Assembly (NCBI GenBank): GCA_030840645.1
Contig: JAVEEC010000137.1
Coordinates: forward strand, 1-37,983
Reading direction: 5' to 3'
Length of the DNA: 37,983 bases
From: Frankiaceae bacterium
Lineage (GTDB): Bacteria; Actinomycetota; Actinomycetes; BP-191
Both the position numbers and the translations under genes were made by a program. How positions within the stretch are numbered: the first letter of the stretch is position 1; each line of letters opens with the position of its first letter. The notes beneath the pieces are model-generated. The model was not told where the DNA came from. It saw only the letters and a list, made by a program, of their open reading frames with translations, and did not search any database. Below, in pieces: positions 7,667-16,014 of this stretch.

Positions 7667-8117
7667 TCAGCCAAGCGGCGCCAGCTCCGACGCGTCTCCG
7701 GCTGGTGGCCACCACCCGAGGTCAAGACGACGCGCCCAGACGTATGTCCACCGTCGTAGCTCCGGCTCGGGGACCGTGACTGGCGGCAAACCGAACCGCG
7801 GTATCCCCGGGCCACGCCAGGCGTTGCCGTGGAACCAGGCGAGTTCGAGGACGCCTCGCCATTCGAGGCTGAGTCCCGAACGCAGGTGGTAGCTGAGCCC
7901 ACCCGCGCAACGAACGAAGTGGCACCGGGCATCCCACGTCGTCGACCACACCTCGGTGAGCCGCGCGAGGCTGGCATGCACCTCCGCGACCGTCAGCGCC
8001 GGCGCGTCGACGGCCAGGAGTGTCGCTTCGCTCGCAGTGCTCCGGGCGTCGGCGCGGAGCAGAACGACGGCGTCGAGCTCAAGCAGTCTGGGGCAGGACG
8101 CGAATCGTGCGCGACAT
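7667..8117 (-). pseudogene. Unknown gene with an apparent one-base frameshift
   Basis: A good start exists: ATG 8117 behind GGAGG with a 6-nt gap. It reads MSRTIRVLPQTA and stops after 12 codons. If one C of the CCCC run (8090-8093) is skipped, the frame continues as RLLELDAVVLLRADARST... through to the stop at 7667, giving 149 residues with strong GC at third positions. Without the shift the first usable start is GTG 7981 (104 residues), which discards a well-coded upstream part. The C-terminal half is Trp-rich (LEWRGVLELAWFHGNAWRG, RRWTYVWARRLDLGWW). I do not recognise the family. Either the gene is broken or there is a base error in the homopolymer. It lies upstream of lsr2 on the same strand. 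Confidence 0.6.
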
Positions 8118-8497
8118 GGTCGGCCTCCGATGGTCTGGAGCGGCTCGACCTCCCGCGCCCGGCACCCTAACGCCTGGGTGCGACAGGGCGCATCTCCACT
8201 GCTGCCCGCCTGACGTCAGCCGAGCGGTTGGCCGTGGACACCACTCCGAGTTGCGCCCGCGCGCCTCCGCTCGCTACTGCCGAGCAAGGGTCCTGACGGG
8301 GCGAAATACCTACCCCTGGTACCCACCAGCGACTGGCGAGCCTGGTTCCGTGCGCGGTCGTCTGGGCCAGGCCGTTCGGCCTTGTTGTCTAGTCCCTTCG
8401 GGTCATGTCGGCGGATTGCGCCCTCCCGCGGCCGGAGTCGTCCGTAGCGTCTCGCCTCGTTGTTCTTGCTCTTCCAACTTGTGACGGGGTGCTAGAG
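8118..8497. other. Non-coding stretch before the RHS gene
   Basis: 380 bp between the divergent frameshifted gene and the RHS start. The RHS frame is open back to 8405, but the first signal peptide begins at 8498. I see a small hairpin with a T-rich tail at 8369-8388 and no clear promoter, RNA gene or repeat. Confidence 0.4.
8369..8388 (+). terminator. Small terminator-like hairpin
   Basis: AGGCCG (8369-8374) pairs with CGGCCT (8377-8382) over a 2-nt gap and is followed by TGTTGT. It could end an upstream rightward transcript or act as an attenuator in the RHS leader. It is short, so chance is possible. Confidence 0.3.
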
Positions 8498-11400
8498 ATG
8501 CGCGTTCGGCGGCCGTTCGTCGGTGTTGTCACCGCAGCTGCGCTGGTGTTGGGTGGGCTGGAGGCCGTCGCACAGCCGGCCTTGGCAGCTCCGCCCCCGC
8601 CGGCGTCCAACACGGCCGCCGAGGCGGACGACACCGAGCGCCCCGACCTGCTGTCCGCGCAGATGACGGCGAGGACGTCAGGGCATCGGGTGCTGGTGAC
8701 CGGCATGACGGACGAGACGTCGCGGACGTTCGCGAACCCGGACGGCACGTTGACGTCGGAGATCGCGTCCGAGCCCGTGCGCGTCCACCAGGACGGCGCG
8801 TGGACCGACATCGATACGACGCTGGTCTCCGACGAGTCGGGTGTGCATGCGACGGCGACGGACGGCGTGGTGTCGTTTCCGACCGGCGGTACCGGATCGG
8901 CCACGGTCACGCGGGAGGGTCGGGAGTTGTCGATGCGCTGGCTCGGCGCGCTGCCGGATCCGACGCTCGCCGGCGACACCGCGACGTACGCCAACGCGCT
9001 GCCGGAGGGTGACCTGACGCTGACGGCGTTGGCGTCGGGGTTCGAGGCGTCGGTCGTGCTGCACGAGCGGCCCGCCGACAACCTGGTGCTGCACCTGCCG
9101 GTGGACTTTGACGGGTTGACGGCGAGCGAGCAGTCGTCCGGCGCGGTGCTGCTGAAGGACGCGGCCGGCGCGACGATCGGGTCGCTCGACACGCCACGGA
9201 TGTGGGGGGCCGGCGGCGAGAGCGACGCCGTCGTGGCGACGTCCGACCTGATCCAGACGCCGAACGGGCCCGAGCTGACGCTGACGCCGGATCCGGGGTT
9301 CCTGGCTACAGCAGAGTTGCCGATCACCATCGATCCTACGGTGTCGTTCGGTGTCGGCAACGACACGATGGTCGACTCGGCAAACCCGACGATCAACTAC
9401 AGCTCCGGCGGGCAACTGCACGCGGGCCGGTGGAACGCCGGGTCGGTGACCCGCTCCTACGTCACATTCGGCACGCTGGGCCTCGCGAGCAAGCACGTGA
9501 CGAACGCGACGTTCAAGATCTGGAACTACAGCGCCCAGGCGTGCAGCGGCGCCAACTCGGCGCTCTACAAGGTGACGTCGGCCTGGACCGCATCGACGAT
9601 GACGTGGAACACGGGGCAGCCGACAGTCGATGCCTCGGTCACCGCGACGAACGGCGGCGCCCACGGCTACACCGGCGGTGGCTCGACGTGCACGGCGCAG
9701 GACTGGCTGACGTTCTCCAGCGCGAGCATGACCAGCCTGGTACAGGGGTGGGCGGACGGCTCGATCACGAACCGCGGCGTCCAGCTGGCCGGTCCGGAGG
9801 GCACCGGATGCACGGCGTGCGCGAAGGGCTTCCGCTCCAACGACTACGTCACCACGTCGGTGCACCCTGTCATGGAGGTGACCTACAACTCCTACCCGGC
9901 GAGCGTCTGGGGCCGTTCGCAGGGCCCGGGCGCCACGTACGGGACGACGAGCTATGTGACGTCGCGCACGCCGACGCTGCATGGCGTAGCGGCGGACGCG
10001 GACGGTGGCCAGACGCGGATCGACTACGAGATCTGGAACGACGCCAAGACGTCGATGGTCGTGTCCGGGTCGAGCGCCTTCGTCGGGCAGGGCACCGACG
10101 GCGCGTGGAACGTCCCGTCGGGGAGCCAGCTCACGGAGGGGACGGCGTACCAGTGGCGAGCCAAGGGCCACGACGGGACCGACGCGTCCAAGGCGTACAA
10201 CACGTGGCTGCCGTTCACCGTCGACGCGACGGCTCCCGCAGCGGCGACTGTCTCCTCGACTGCCTACCCGGCTGGTACGTGGTCGGGCACGGACGGGCAG
10301 GCGGGGTCGTTCACGTTCGCGCCGAACGGCGCCACTGACCTCGGCGGCTACTACTACTGGCTCGACGACGCGGCGCAGACCTTCGTCGCCGCGACCGGGT
10401 CCACATCGGTGTCGCTGTCGCCCGCGGAGGGGTCGCACACGCTGTCCGTGCAGTCGGCGGACAAGGCCGGCAACCGCGCGACCGTGACGACGTACGCGTT
10501 CTCGGTCGGGCAGCTCGGCATCGCGTCACCGGTCACCGGGAAGCGGATCGAACAATCCGTGTCGCTGTCCGCGACCGCGCGGCCGGCGCAGTGGACGTCG
10601 CTGACGTGGAAGTGGCGCCGCTCCGAGATCGACTCTTGGTCGACGATCACCACGGTGACGCGCAGCGACGTGTCGCAGCCCTTCCCCGCCCACACGTGGA
10701 ACGTCGCGAGCACCCTCCTGATCGACGGGCCGTTCGAGTTGAAGGCGACCGCGTCCGACGGCACGAACGTCGCCGACTCCCAGGTGCGGCCGGTCTCACT
10801 GGACCGCTCCGGCAACGACTCGGCGACGGAGTCGATGGGACCCGGAGTCGTCAACCTTTCGACCGGCAACCTCCAGATCAGCGCGAACGACGTGTCGGTG
10901 AGTGCGGTCTCGACCGATCTCACGGTCGGGCGGTCCTACAACTCGCGATCGTCATCGGCGGGCGCGAACGGTCCGTTCGGCCCCGGCTGGGTGTCTTCCG
11001 TCCCGGTCGTCGGGGCGTCGGCGGTGTACACGAGCCTTGCCGCCAGCGGATCTCTCGCGACGGTCACGCTCGTCGGAGGCACCACGATCGGTTTCACCAA
11101 GAAGGACCAGGTCGGCGGCTTCACGTCTGAGTTCGGCGAGGAGGAGCTGACGCTGACCTACGTCAGCGCGAGCGACAGGTACGACCTCAAGGACGAGGAC
11201 GGCAACGTCACGAGCTTCACGAAACCAACGGGCGCGACCACCTACGTCCCCACCACAGTCACGCAGTCCGGTGATACGAGTTCCACGAGCTACTCCTACG
11301 AGACAGTCACCGTCGGGATCGACACGGTGACCAGAGTTACCGGTGTCATGGCGCCTGCTCCGTCCGGCGTCACCGGATGCAGCCTCACCGCACCGAGCGC

Positions 11401-14400
11401 GGTCATCGGCTGCCGCAGCCTCAAGATGACCTACGCACCAAGCTCGACCTCTCCGCCGACGGGCGGCCAGACCGGTGACTACCCGGACCGACTCCAGAAG
11501 GTCGAGCTAGTCGCCTACGACGCTGACCAGACGCCCACTCCGGGGATGCGGACCCTGGAGCTGGCGCACTATGCCTACAACCCGACGGGGCAGCTCGCGG
11601 AGGCCTGGGATCCGCGGCTGTCGGGCCTGAAGACCACCTACACCTACAACGCGGCGGGCCAGGTCGCCACCATGACCCCGCCCGCCGAGGAGACATGGGC
11701 GTTCGCGTACGCCGACCTGACTGGCGAAGGCGTCGCCGGCCGGCTGCGGTCAGTCACGCGAGCAACCCTGACGTCGCCGTCCACCGCGACGACAACCATC
11801 GTGTACAACGTCCCGGTCTCCGGCTCCGGCGCGCCGTGGAACCTTTCCCCGACCGAGCTGGACCGCACCGGGCAGGTTGACCGGCCAGCGACGGCGACGG
11901 CGATCTTCGCTCCGGACACGAGCACGTCCCTCGGCACCGACCCCAACTCCCTGCCCGGAGCCTGGCACCGGGCCGAGATCCACTATCTGGACGCCGATGG
12001 CCGCGAGGTGAACACCGCGGACGAGATCGGAGCGATTACAACCAGTGAGCATGACGGCCGTGGGGCGACCGTCCGGAGCCTGTCCGCAGGTAACCGGCAG
12101 CGGGCGCTCGACGAGGGTACGTCCACCGCGTCGGAGGCGTCGATCGCCGAGAGGCTGACGACGCGCAACATCTACACCGCCGACGGTGTGGACTTGTTGG
12201 AGACGTTCGGTCCCGAGCACGACACGATGCTCTCGACCGGCGAGATCGTCCGGGCGCGCGAACACACCGTCCGCACATACGACGAGGGCTCACCGGGCGG
12301 TGTGACCTACCACCTCGTGACGACTGTGAGTACCGGCGCTCGCGTCTCGGGCGAGTCGACCGATCGTGCCACCGAGACACGGAGCGTGAAGACCGAGTAC
12401 GGCACGACGACCGCCTCGTGGGACCTCGGCCAACCGACGGCTTCGATCATCGATGCGGTCGGTGGCGGCCTGAATCTCGCGACGCGGATGACTTATCTGA
12501 GCGATGGCCGCATCGACAGCTCGACGCTGCCGGCCGGCGGGACGACGACGAACACCGCGGCGACGCGGCTGACCCGCTACTACACCGCGGGCACGAACGG
12601 CACCGACGCGGCGTGTGGCAACAAGCCCGAATGGGCCGACCGGATCTGCGCTATCGCGCCTGGCGGCCAACCCGCTACCGGAAGCCAGCTCCCGACCACC
12701 TACACGACGTACGACATGTTCAACCAGCCGCGGGTCGTCACCGAGAAGGTCGGGGGGACGACGCTACGGACCACGACCACGACCTACGACACAGCAGGTC
12801 GGGAGTGGAAGTCGTCGATCACGGCATCGACCGGCAGCGCACTCCCCACTGTCGAGACGTACTACGACAACAATGGCCGCGCCACCGAGACGCGTTCGCT
12901 CGATGGCACTGGCGCAATCACTGCGCGCGTGACCCGGGTGTACAACACGCTCGGCCAGCTCACGAGCTACACCGATACTGACGGCACGACGTCAACGACC
13001 ACGTACGACGAGCTCGGCCGACCGCTCGTTACCGCCGACGGCAAGGGCACGCAGACAAGGACGTACGACCCCGACGAGCCGCGTGGTTTGGTCACGTCCC
13101 TGGTCGACAGCCACGCGGGCACGTTCACCGCGGCGTACGACATCGAGGGCACGCCGACCGTCGACTGGCCGAACGGCATCCGCGCCACGAGCACCATCGA
13201 CGAAATCGGTTCCCAGACCGGGCTCGACTACACCATGACCAGCGGCTGTACCGGTTCGGCCTGTCTCTGGCTGTCGTTCGCCGTCGACGAGTCGATCCAC
13301 GGCCAGTGGCTCAAGCACAGCTCGACCCAGTCCCAGCAGGCCTTTGCCTACGACGGGGCGAACCGGCTCAGCAAGGTCGAGGACACGGTCGCCGGAGACT
13401 GCACCACCCGGAAGTACACCTACGACGCCGGAAACGGGAACCGGACCAAGCTCGAGACGTTCGACCCCGGGACTGATGGCGCCTGCCAGGCGACGACCGC
13501 GGCGAGCACGGTGAACTCGACGTACGACACAGCCGACCGGCTCACCGCCAGCGGCACCGTCTACGACACCCTCGGCCGCACGACGACGGTTCCGGACGCG
13601 AGCGCGCTCGACACCGGTGCGCTGACCGTCGCGTACCACGTCAACGACCTGGTCGCGAGCATCAGTCAGTCAGGTGGTTCCAGCAAGACCTACACCCTCG
13701 ACGTCGACCAGCAGCGTGTCCGCTCCTGGACCGACGCCGGCGTCACCCACACCAACCACTACGACGGCGACGGGGACAACCCGTCGTGGACGCAGGAGAG
13801 CGCGACCGCCTGGACCCGCGCCATCAGCGGGATCACCGGTGACCTCGCCGGGATCTACGACTCGGCCACGTCGACCGCGACGTTGCAGCTCACGAACCTG
13901 CACGGCGACGTCGTCGCCACAGCATCAACGAGCACGTCGGCAGGTGGTCCGGCGTCCACCTTCGAAGCGACCGAGTTCGGCACGCCGCGCGGCGCGACCG
14001 GCACTCGGTACGGCTGGCTCGGCGGCAAGCAGCGCGCCGCCGACACGCCCGGCGGGCTGTCACTCATGGGCGTGCGGCTCTACAACCCGGCCACCGGCCG
14101 CTTCCTCCAGACCGACCCCGTCTACGGCGGGAGCGCCAACCCGTACGACTACGCCAACCAAGACCCGCTGAACACCTTCGACCTCGACGGGCGCCGCGCG
14201 GTGGAGGCCGACGGGTGCAGCGCCCGGTGCGAAGCCGCCATGAATCGCCACTATGTCCGGCATCCCTACCAGGCTCCGAAGCCACCCAAGCGGAAGTGCA
14301 ACTGGTTCTGTCGTCACAAGAAGGGCCTTGGCAGCTTGGCCAAGGTTCTAGCGACGGTGAGCTTCATCTCAGGGCTGGTGCCCGCCGCGTTCTGCCAGGT

Positions 14401-14638
14401 ATGTGCGCTTGTCAGTGCGGGGACGGGTTACGCTGCCGCCGGGTTCTATAGAGCAGCCGGCAACAAGAGGGCCGCCGTGAACATGATCGCCATCACTACC
14501 GTCGGGCTGGTCGCCGGCCGCTGGACGCGGGTTGGCCGACACGCGACCCGTTTCGCCCGAGCGGGGTCCTACGTCGTGAGTCGTACGGTCACCTACGGAT
14601 TCGGGGTGAAGCGCTGTGGGCCCACGCCGTGGTGCTGA
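8498..14638 (+). CDS. Secreted RHS/YD-repeat polymorphic toxin-like protein
   Basis: 2046 residues from ATG 8498, chosen because a Sec signal peptide starts there (RRPFVGVVTAAALVLGG... ending AQPALAA). Layout: a DNRLRE-type adhesive domain (about 280-465, TVSFGVGNDTMVDSANPT...TMTWNTGQP); Ig/fibronectin-like segments; a DUF6531-like start of the RHS shell (about 778, GPGVVNLSTGNLQISANDV); YD repeats (about 1050-1800, e.g. RSYNSRS, TYDELGRPL, YTYDAGNGNRTK); and the RHS-associated core (about 1822-1898) with GVRLYNPATGRFLQTDP and NPYDYANQDPLNTFDLDG. After this comes a unique 148-residue C-terminus with basic, cysteine-rich and hydrophobic parts (CSARC, CNWFC, CQVC). In RHS proteins the variable C-terminus is usually a toxin held in a beta cocoon; here its activity is unknown. 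A small membrane protein gene follows after 3 nt. Confidence 0.93.
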   Translation: MRVRRPFVGVVTAAALVLGGLEAVAQPALAAPPPPASNTAAEADDTERPDLLSAQMTARTSGHRVLVTGMTDETSRTFANPDGTLTSEIASEPVRVHQDGAWTDIDTTLVSDESGVHATATDGVVSFPTGGTGSATVTREGRELSMRWLGALPDPTLAGDTATYANALPEGDLTLTALASGFEASVVLHERPADNLVLHLPVDFDGLTASEQSSGAVLLKDAAGATIGSLDTPRMWGAGGESDAVVATSDLIQTPNGPELTLTPDPGFLATAELPITIDPTVSFGVGNDTMVDSANPTINYSSGGQLHAGRWNAGSVTRSYVTFGTLGLASKHVTNATFKIWNYSAQACSGANSALYKVTSAWTASTMTWNTGQPTVDASVTATNGGAHGYTGGGSTCTAQDWLTFSSASMTSLVQGWADGSITNRGVQLAGPEGTGCTACAKGFRSNDYVTTSVHPVMEVTYNSYPASVWGRSQGPGATYGTTSYVTSRTPTLHGVAADADGGQTRIDYEIWNDAKTSMVVSGSSAFVGQGTDGAWNVPSGSQLTEGTAYQWRAKGHDGTDASKAYNTWLPFTVDATAPAAATVSSTAYPAGTWSGTDGQAGSFTFAPNGATDLGGYYYWLDDAAQTFVAATGSTSVSLSPAEGSHTLSVQSADKAGNRATVTTYAFSVGQLGIASPVTGKRIEQSVSLSATARPAQWTSLTWKWRRSEIDSWSTITTVTRSDVSQPFPAHTWNVASTLLIDGPFELKATASDGTNVADSQVRPVSLDRSGNDSATESMGPGVVNLSTGNLQISANDVSVSAVSTDLTVGRSYNSRSSSAGANGPFGPGWVSSVPVVGASAVYTSLAASGSLATVTLVGGTTIGFTKKDQVGGFTSEFGEEELTLTYVSASDRYDLKDEDGNVTSFTKPTGATTYVPTTVTQSGDTSSTSYSYETVTVGIDTVTRVTGVMAPAPSGVTGCSLTAPSAVIGCRSLKMTYAPSSTSPPTGGQTGDYPDRLQKVELVAYDADQTPTPGMRTLELAHYAYNPTGQLAEAWDPRLSGLKTTYTYNAAGQVATMTPPAEETWAFAYADLTGEGVAGRLRSVTRATLTSPSTATTTIVYNVPVSGSGAPWNLSPTELDRTGQVDRPATATAIFAPDTSTSLGTDPNSLPGAWHRAEIHYLDADGREVNTADEIGAITTSEHDGRGATVRSLSAGNRQRALDEGTSTASEASIAERLTTRNIYTADGVDLLETFGPEHDTMLSTGEIVRAREHTVRTYDEGSPGGVTYHLVTTVSTGARVSGESTDRATETRSVKTEYGTTTASWDLGQPTASIIDAVGGGLNLATRMTYLSDGRIDSSTLPAGGTTTNTAATRLTRYYTAGTNGTDAACGNKPEWADRICAIAPGGQPATGSQLPTTYTTYDMFNQPRVVTEKVGGTTLRTTTTTYDTAGREWKSSITASTGSALPTVETYYDNNGRATETRSLDGTGAITARVTRVYNTLGQLTSYTDTDGTTSTTTYDELGRPLVTADGKGTQTRTYDPDEPRGLVTSLVDSHAGTFTAAYDIEGTPTVDWPNGIRATSTIDEIGSQTGLDYTMTSGCTGSACLWLSFAVDESIHGQWLKHSSTQSQQAFAYDGANRLSKVEDTVAGDCTTRKYTYDAGNGNRTKLETFDPGTDGACQATTAASTVNSTYDTADRLTASGTVYDTLGRTTTVPDASALDTGALTVAYHVNDLVASISQSGGSSKTYTLDVDQQRVRSWTDAGVTHTNHYDGDGDNPSWTQESATAWTRAISGITGDLAGIYDSATSTATLQLTNLHGDVVATASTSTSAGGPASTFEATEFGTPRGATGTRYGWLGGKQRAADTPGGLSLMGVRLYNPATGRFLQTDPVYGGSANPYDYANQDPLNTFDLDGRRAVEADGCSARCEAAMNRHYVRHPYQAPKPPKRKCNWFCRHKKGLGSLAKVLATVSFISGLVPAAFCQVCALVSAGTGYAAAGFYRAAGNKRAAVNMIAITTVGLVAGRWTRVGRHATRFARAGSYVVSRTVTYGFGVKRCGPTPWC

Positions 14639-14641
14639 GAC

Positions 14642-14908
14642 GTGACGTCGCGCGGGAAACGGCGTCGGCGGGTTATGTGGAGCATCAGCGTGGTGGCGAC
14701 GATCCTCGCGGCGTTGTTCCTCCCCCTGCTCTGGGGCTCGGACCTCTTGCTACGGAACGGGCGGACGGTTGGTTTCGTGATAGCGATAGTCGGCTTCGGT
14801 CTCGGCGAGCTGCTGTTCGGCGACCGCGACGGTGCCGAGCCCGCGCGCGCGGCGCCCCGGTCCGGTCCGGGGGACCACGAGGACAGCGGCCGGCATCGCG
14901 CGAATTGA
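14642..14908 (+). CDS. Small two-helix membrane protein, candidate RHS immunity protein
   Basis: 88 residues from GTG 14642 (or 77 from ATG 14675). A very basic N-terminus (RGKRRRR) is followed by two hydrophobic helices, about 12-34 (SISVVATILAALFLPLLWG) and 42-60 (TVGFVIAIVGFGLGELLF), and then a charged C-terminal tail. It starts 3 nt after the RHS stop on the same strand, the standard place for an immunity gene of a polymorphic toxin. A membrane-resident protector would match the hydrophobic RHS C-terminus if that acts on membranes. I recognise no family; the immunity role is inferred only from position and topology. Confidence 0.6.
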   Translation: MTSRGKRRRRVMWSISVVATILAALFLPLLWGSDLLLRNGRTVGFVIAIVGFGLGELLFGDRDGAEPARAAPRSGPGDHEDSGRHRAN

Positions 14909-15423
14909 CTGCGACGCAGCAGAACCGGCAGGGCCGCGCGCGCCAGGGCTACCGCGAACCGAGCACCACGTTCCTCGACCACCCTGGCCGTCTCGGGCCT
15001 GCTGACCTCGGTCGTCACGGCAGCCAAGCGAGACGCCTGTCAGTTGCTGCGCTACGAACTGGAGCCGGCCGTCTGGCGGTCGATCCCCGGCTTCGGCCAC
15101 GGGGAGACGCTGCGCCCCGATCTGCTGCTGGTACTGGCGCGGGGCGCGATGGAGTGGCACTGGTTCACCGAGGTCGACCTCGGCACCGAACACGGCCCGG
15201 CCGTCGCTCGTAAGTGCCGCCAGTACCTGCGCTACTACCAAACCGGCCGCGAACAGGCTCCGCACGGCATCTTCCCGAAGGCGCCTGGGTGACGACCACC
15301 AGCCGCCGCGCCGAGCAGCTGCGCAGCCTCGCCCAAGAGGTCGCCGGCGACCTGCCGCTGTTCGAGGTCGGATTACTGGCCCAACCGCTGCCGCTGCTGG
15401 TACCGAACGAGGCCGCCCCATGA
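14909..15423 (+). pseudogene. Decayed replication-relaxation family gene
   Basis: Three consecutive pieces in three frames read like one Replic_Relax protein, a family of actinobacterial plasmids and integrative elements: GYREPSTTFLDH, then TLAVSGLLTSVVTAAKRDACQLLRYELEP...LRPDLLLVLARG...WHWFTEVDLGTEHGPAVARKCRQYLRYYQTGREQ, then VTTTSRRAEQLRSLA...LPLLVPNEAAP. The frame changes lie near 14980 and near 15280. The N-terminal helix-turn-helix part is missing or unrecognisable. The last piece stops in an ATGA overlap with the methyltransferase start, so the two once formed an operon. Family known from pattern; decay seen directly. Confidence 0.75.
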
Positions 15424-15584
15424 TCGAGACCAACCGCTTCCTCGTCGGCGACGCGCTCGAACGGCTGCGCGAGCTGCCTGCTGCCACCATCGACACCTGC
15501 ATCACCTCACCGCCGTACCTGCTGCTGCGGGACTACGGCGTACCAGGCCAGATGGGCATGGAAGCCAGTGCCGACGAGTGGGCC
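15420..15584 (+). pseudogene. Truncated site-specific DNA methyltransferase
   Basis: The first 55 residues of an N6-adenine/N4-cytosine methyltransferase: MIETNRFLVGDALERLRELP with the S-adenosylmethionine-site approach, then ITSPPYLLLRDYG, where TSPPY (residues 29-33) is catalytic motif IV, and GQMGMEASADEWAE. Similarity stops near 15584, just before the ssrA 3' region; the frame then runs meaninglessly through antisense tmRNA to 15866. A whole enzyme would need another 200 or more residues including the FxGxG motif. Its start overlaps the stop of the replication-relaxation remnant. The product, if made, would be inactive. Confidence 0.8.
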
Positions 15585-15615
15585 GAGCCACGGTCTCTCC
15601 AAGGATCCGTGGTTC
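15585..15615 (-). terminator. Hairpin downstream of ssrA
   Basis: GAGCCACGG (15585-15593) can pair with CCGTGGTTC (15607-15615) with one G-U pair around 13 nt. It begins 14 nt beyond the tmRNA CCA end on the minus strand. No T-run follows. It also coincides with the end of the methyltransferase homology. Confidence 0.5.
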
Positions 15616-15629
15616 GAATAATGACTCTA

Positions 15630-15990
15630 TGGTGGAGGTGGCGGGAATCGAACCCGCGTCCTCCGGCGAACAGTCAGGGCTTCTCCGGGCGCAGCGTGCT
15701 GTGGTTTTCTCGGCCCCACCGGTCACGCACGCAAGCCGGTGCCGGGCCCAGTCACTGCTTGGTTTCCCTAAGCCCCTCCGTGACCGAGAGGTTCGGTGAG
15801 CCTCCTGGCGACGCCAGCATCCCGGCCGGAGGCACTCCGGGGCTGACGGCTGCTAACCGAAGTTAGGCAGCGAGCGCGTAGTTATCGGCGCTTGTTTCTT
15901 TTGCGACGTTTCGTGGTTAACGAGATCATCGTCGCCTTCCTCGGCCCGCTTCCCCTGCCTCCTCGTCCGAAGTCGAGACCATTCACCCCC
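15630..15990 (-). ncRNA. ssrA: Transfer-messenger RNA
   Basis: 361 nt. The 5' end GGGGGTG (15990-15984) pairs with the 3' CACCTCC, followed by discriminator A and an encoded CCA at 15632-15630. The tRNA-like T arm GGTTCGATTCCCGCC is present near the 3' end, and the typical 5' sequence GAATGGTCTCGACTTCG follows the acceptor strand. The tag open frame encodes AKETSADNYALAA and TAA. tmRNA with SmpB rescues stalled ribosomes and marks the nascent chain for proteolysis; smpB is two genes upstream on the same strand. The 3' end is bordered by mobile-element remnants, a usual integration target. Confidence 0.95.
15863..15904 (-). other. tmRNA proteolysis tag reading frame
   Basis: Resume codon GCA at 15904-15902; the codons read A-K-E-T-S-A-D-N-Y-A-L-A-A and then TAA (15865-15863). 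The ALAA end is the ClpXP/ClpAP-type degron seen in most bacteria. Confidence 0.9.
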
Positions 15991-16014
15991 TGCTGGGGTC
16001 GTACGCGTACCAGT

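Noticed and set aside
8405..8497. 31-residue N-terminal extension of the RHS protein
   Set aside because: The signal peptide begins at the internal ATG 8498; an extension would bury it.
11500..13800. Repeated YD-type segments as possible DNA repeats or a CRISPR array
   Set aside because: The similarity is at protein level only (YD repeats of the RHS shell); there are no regular identical DNA repeats with spacers.
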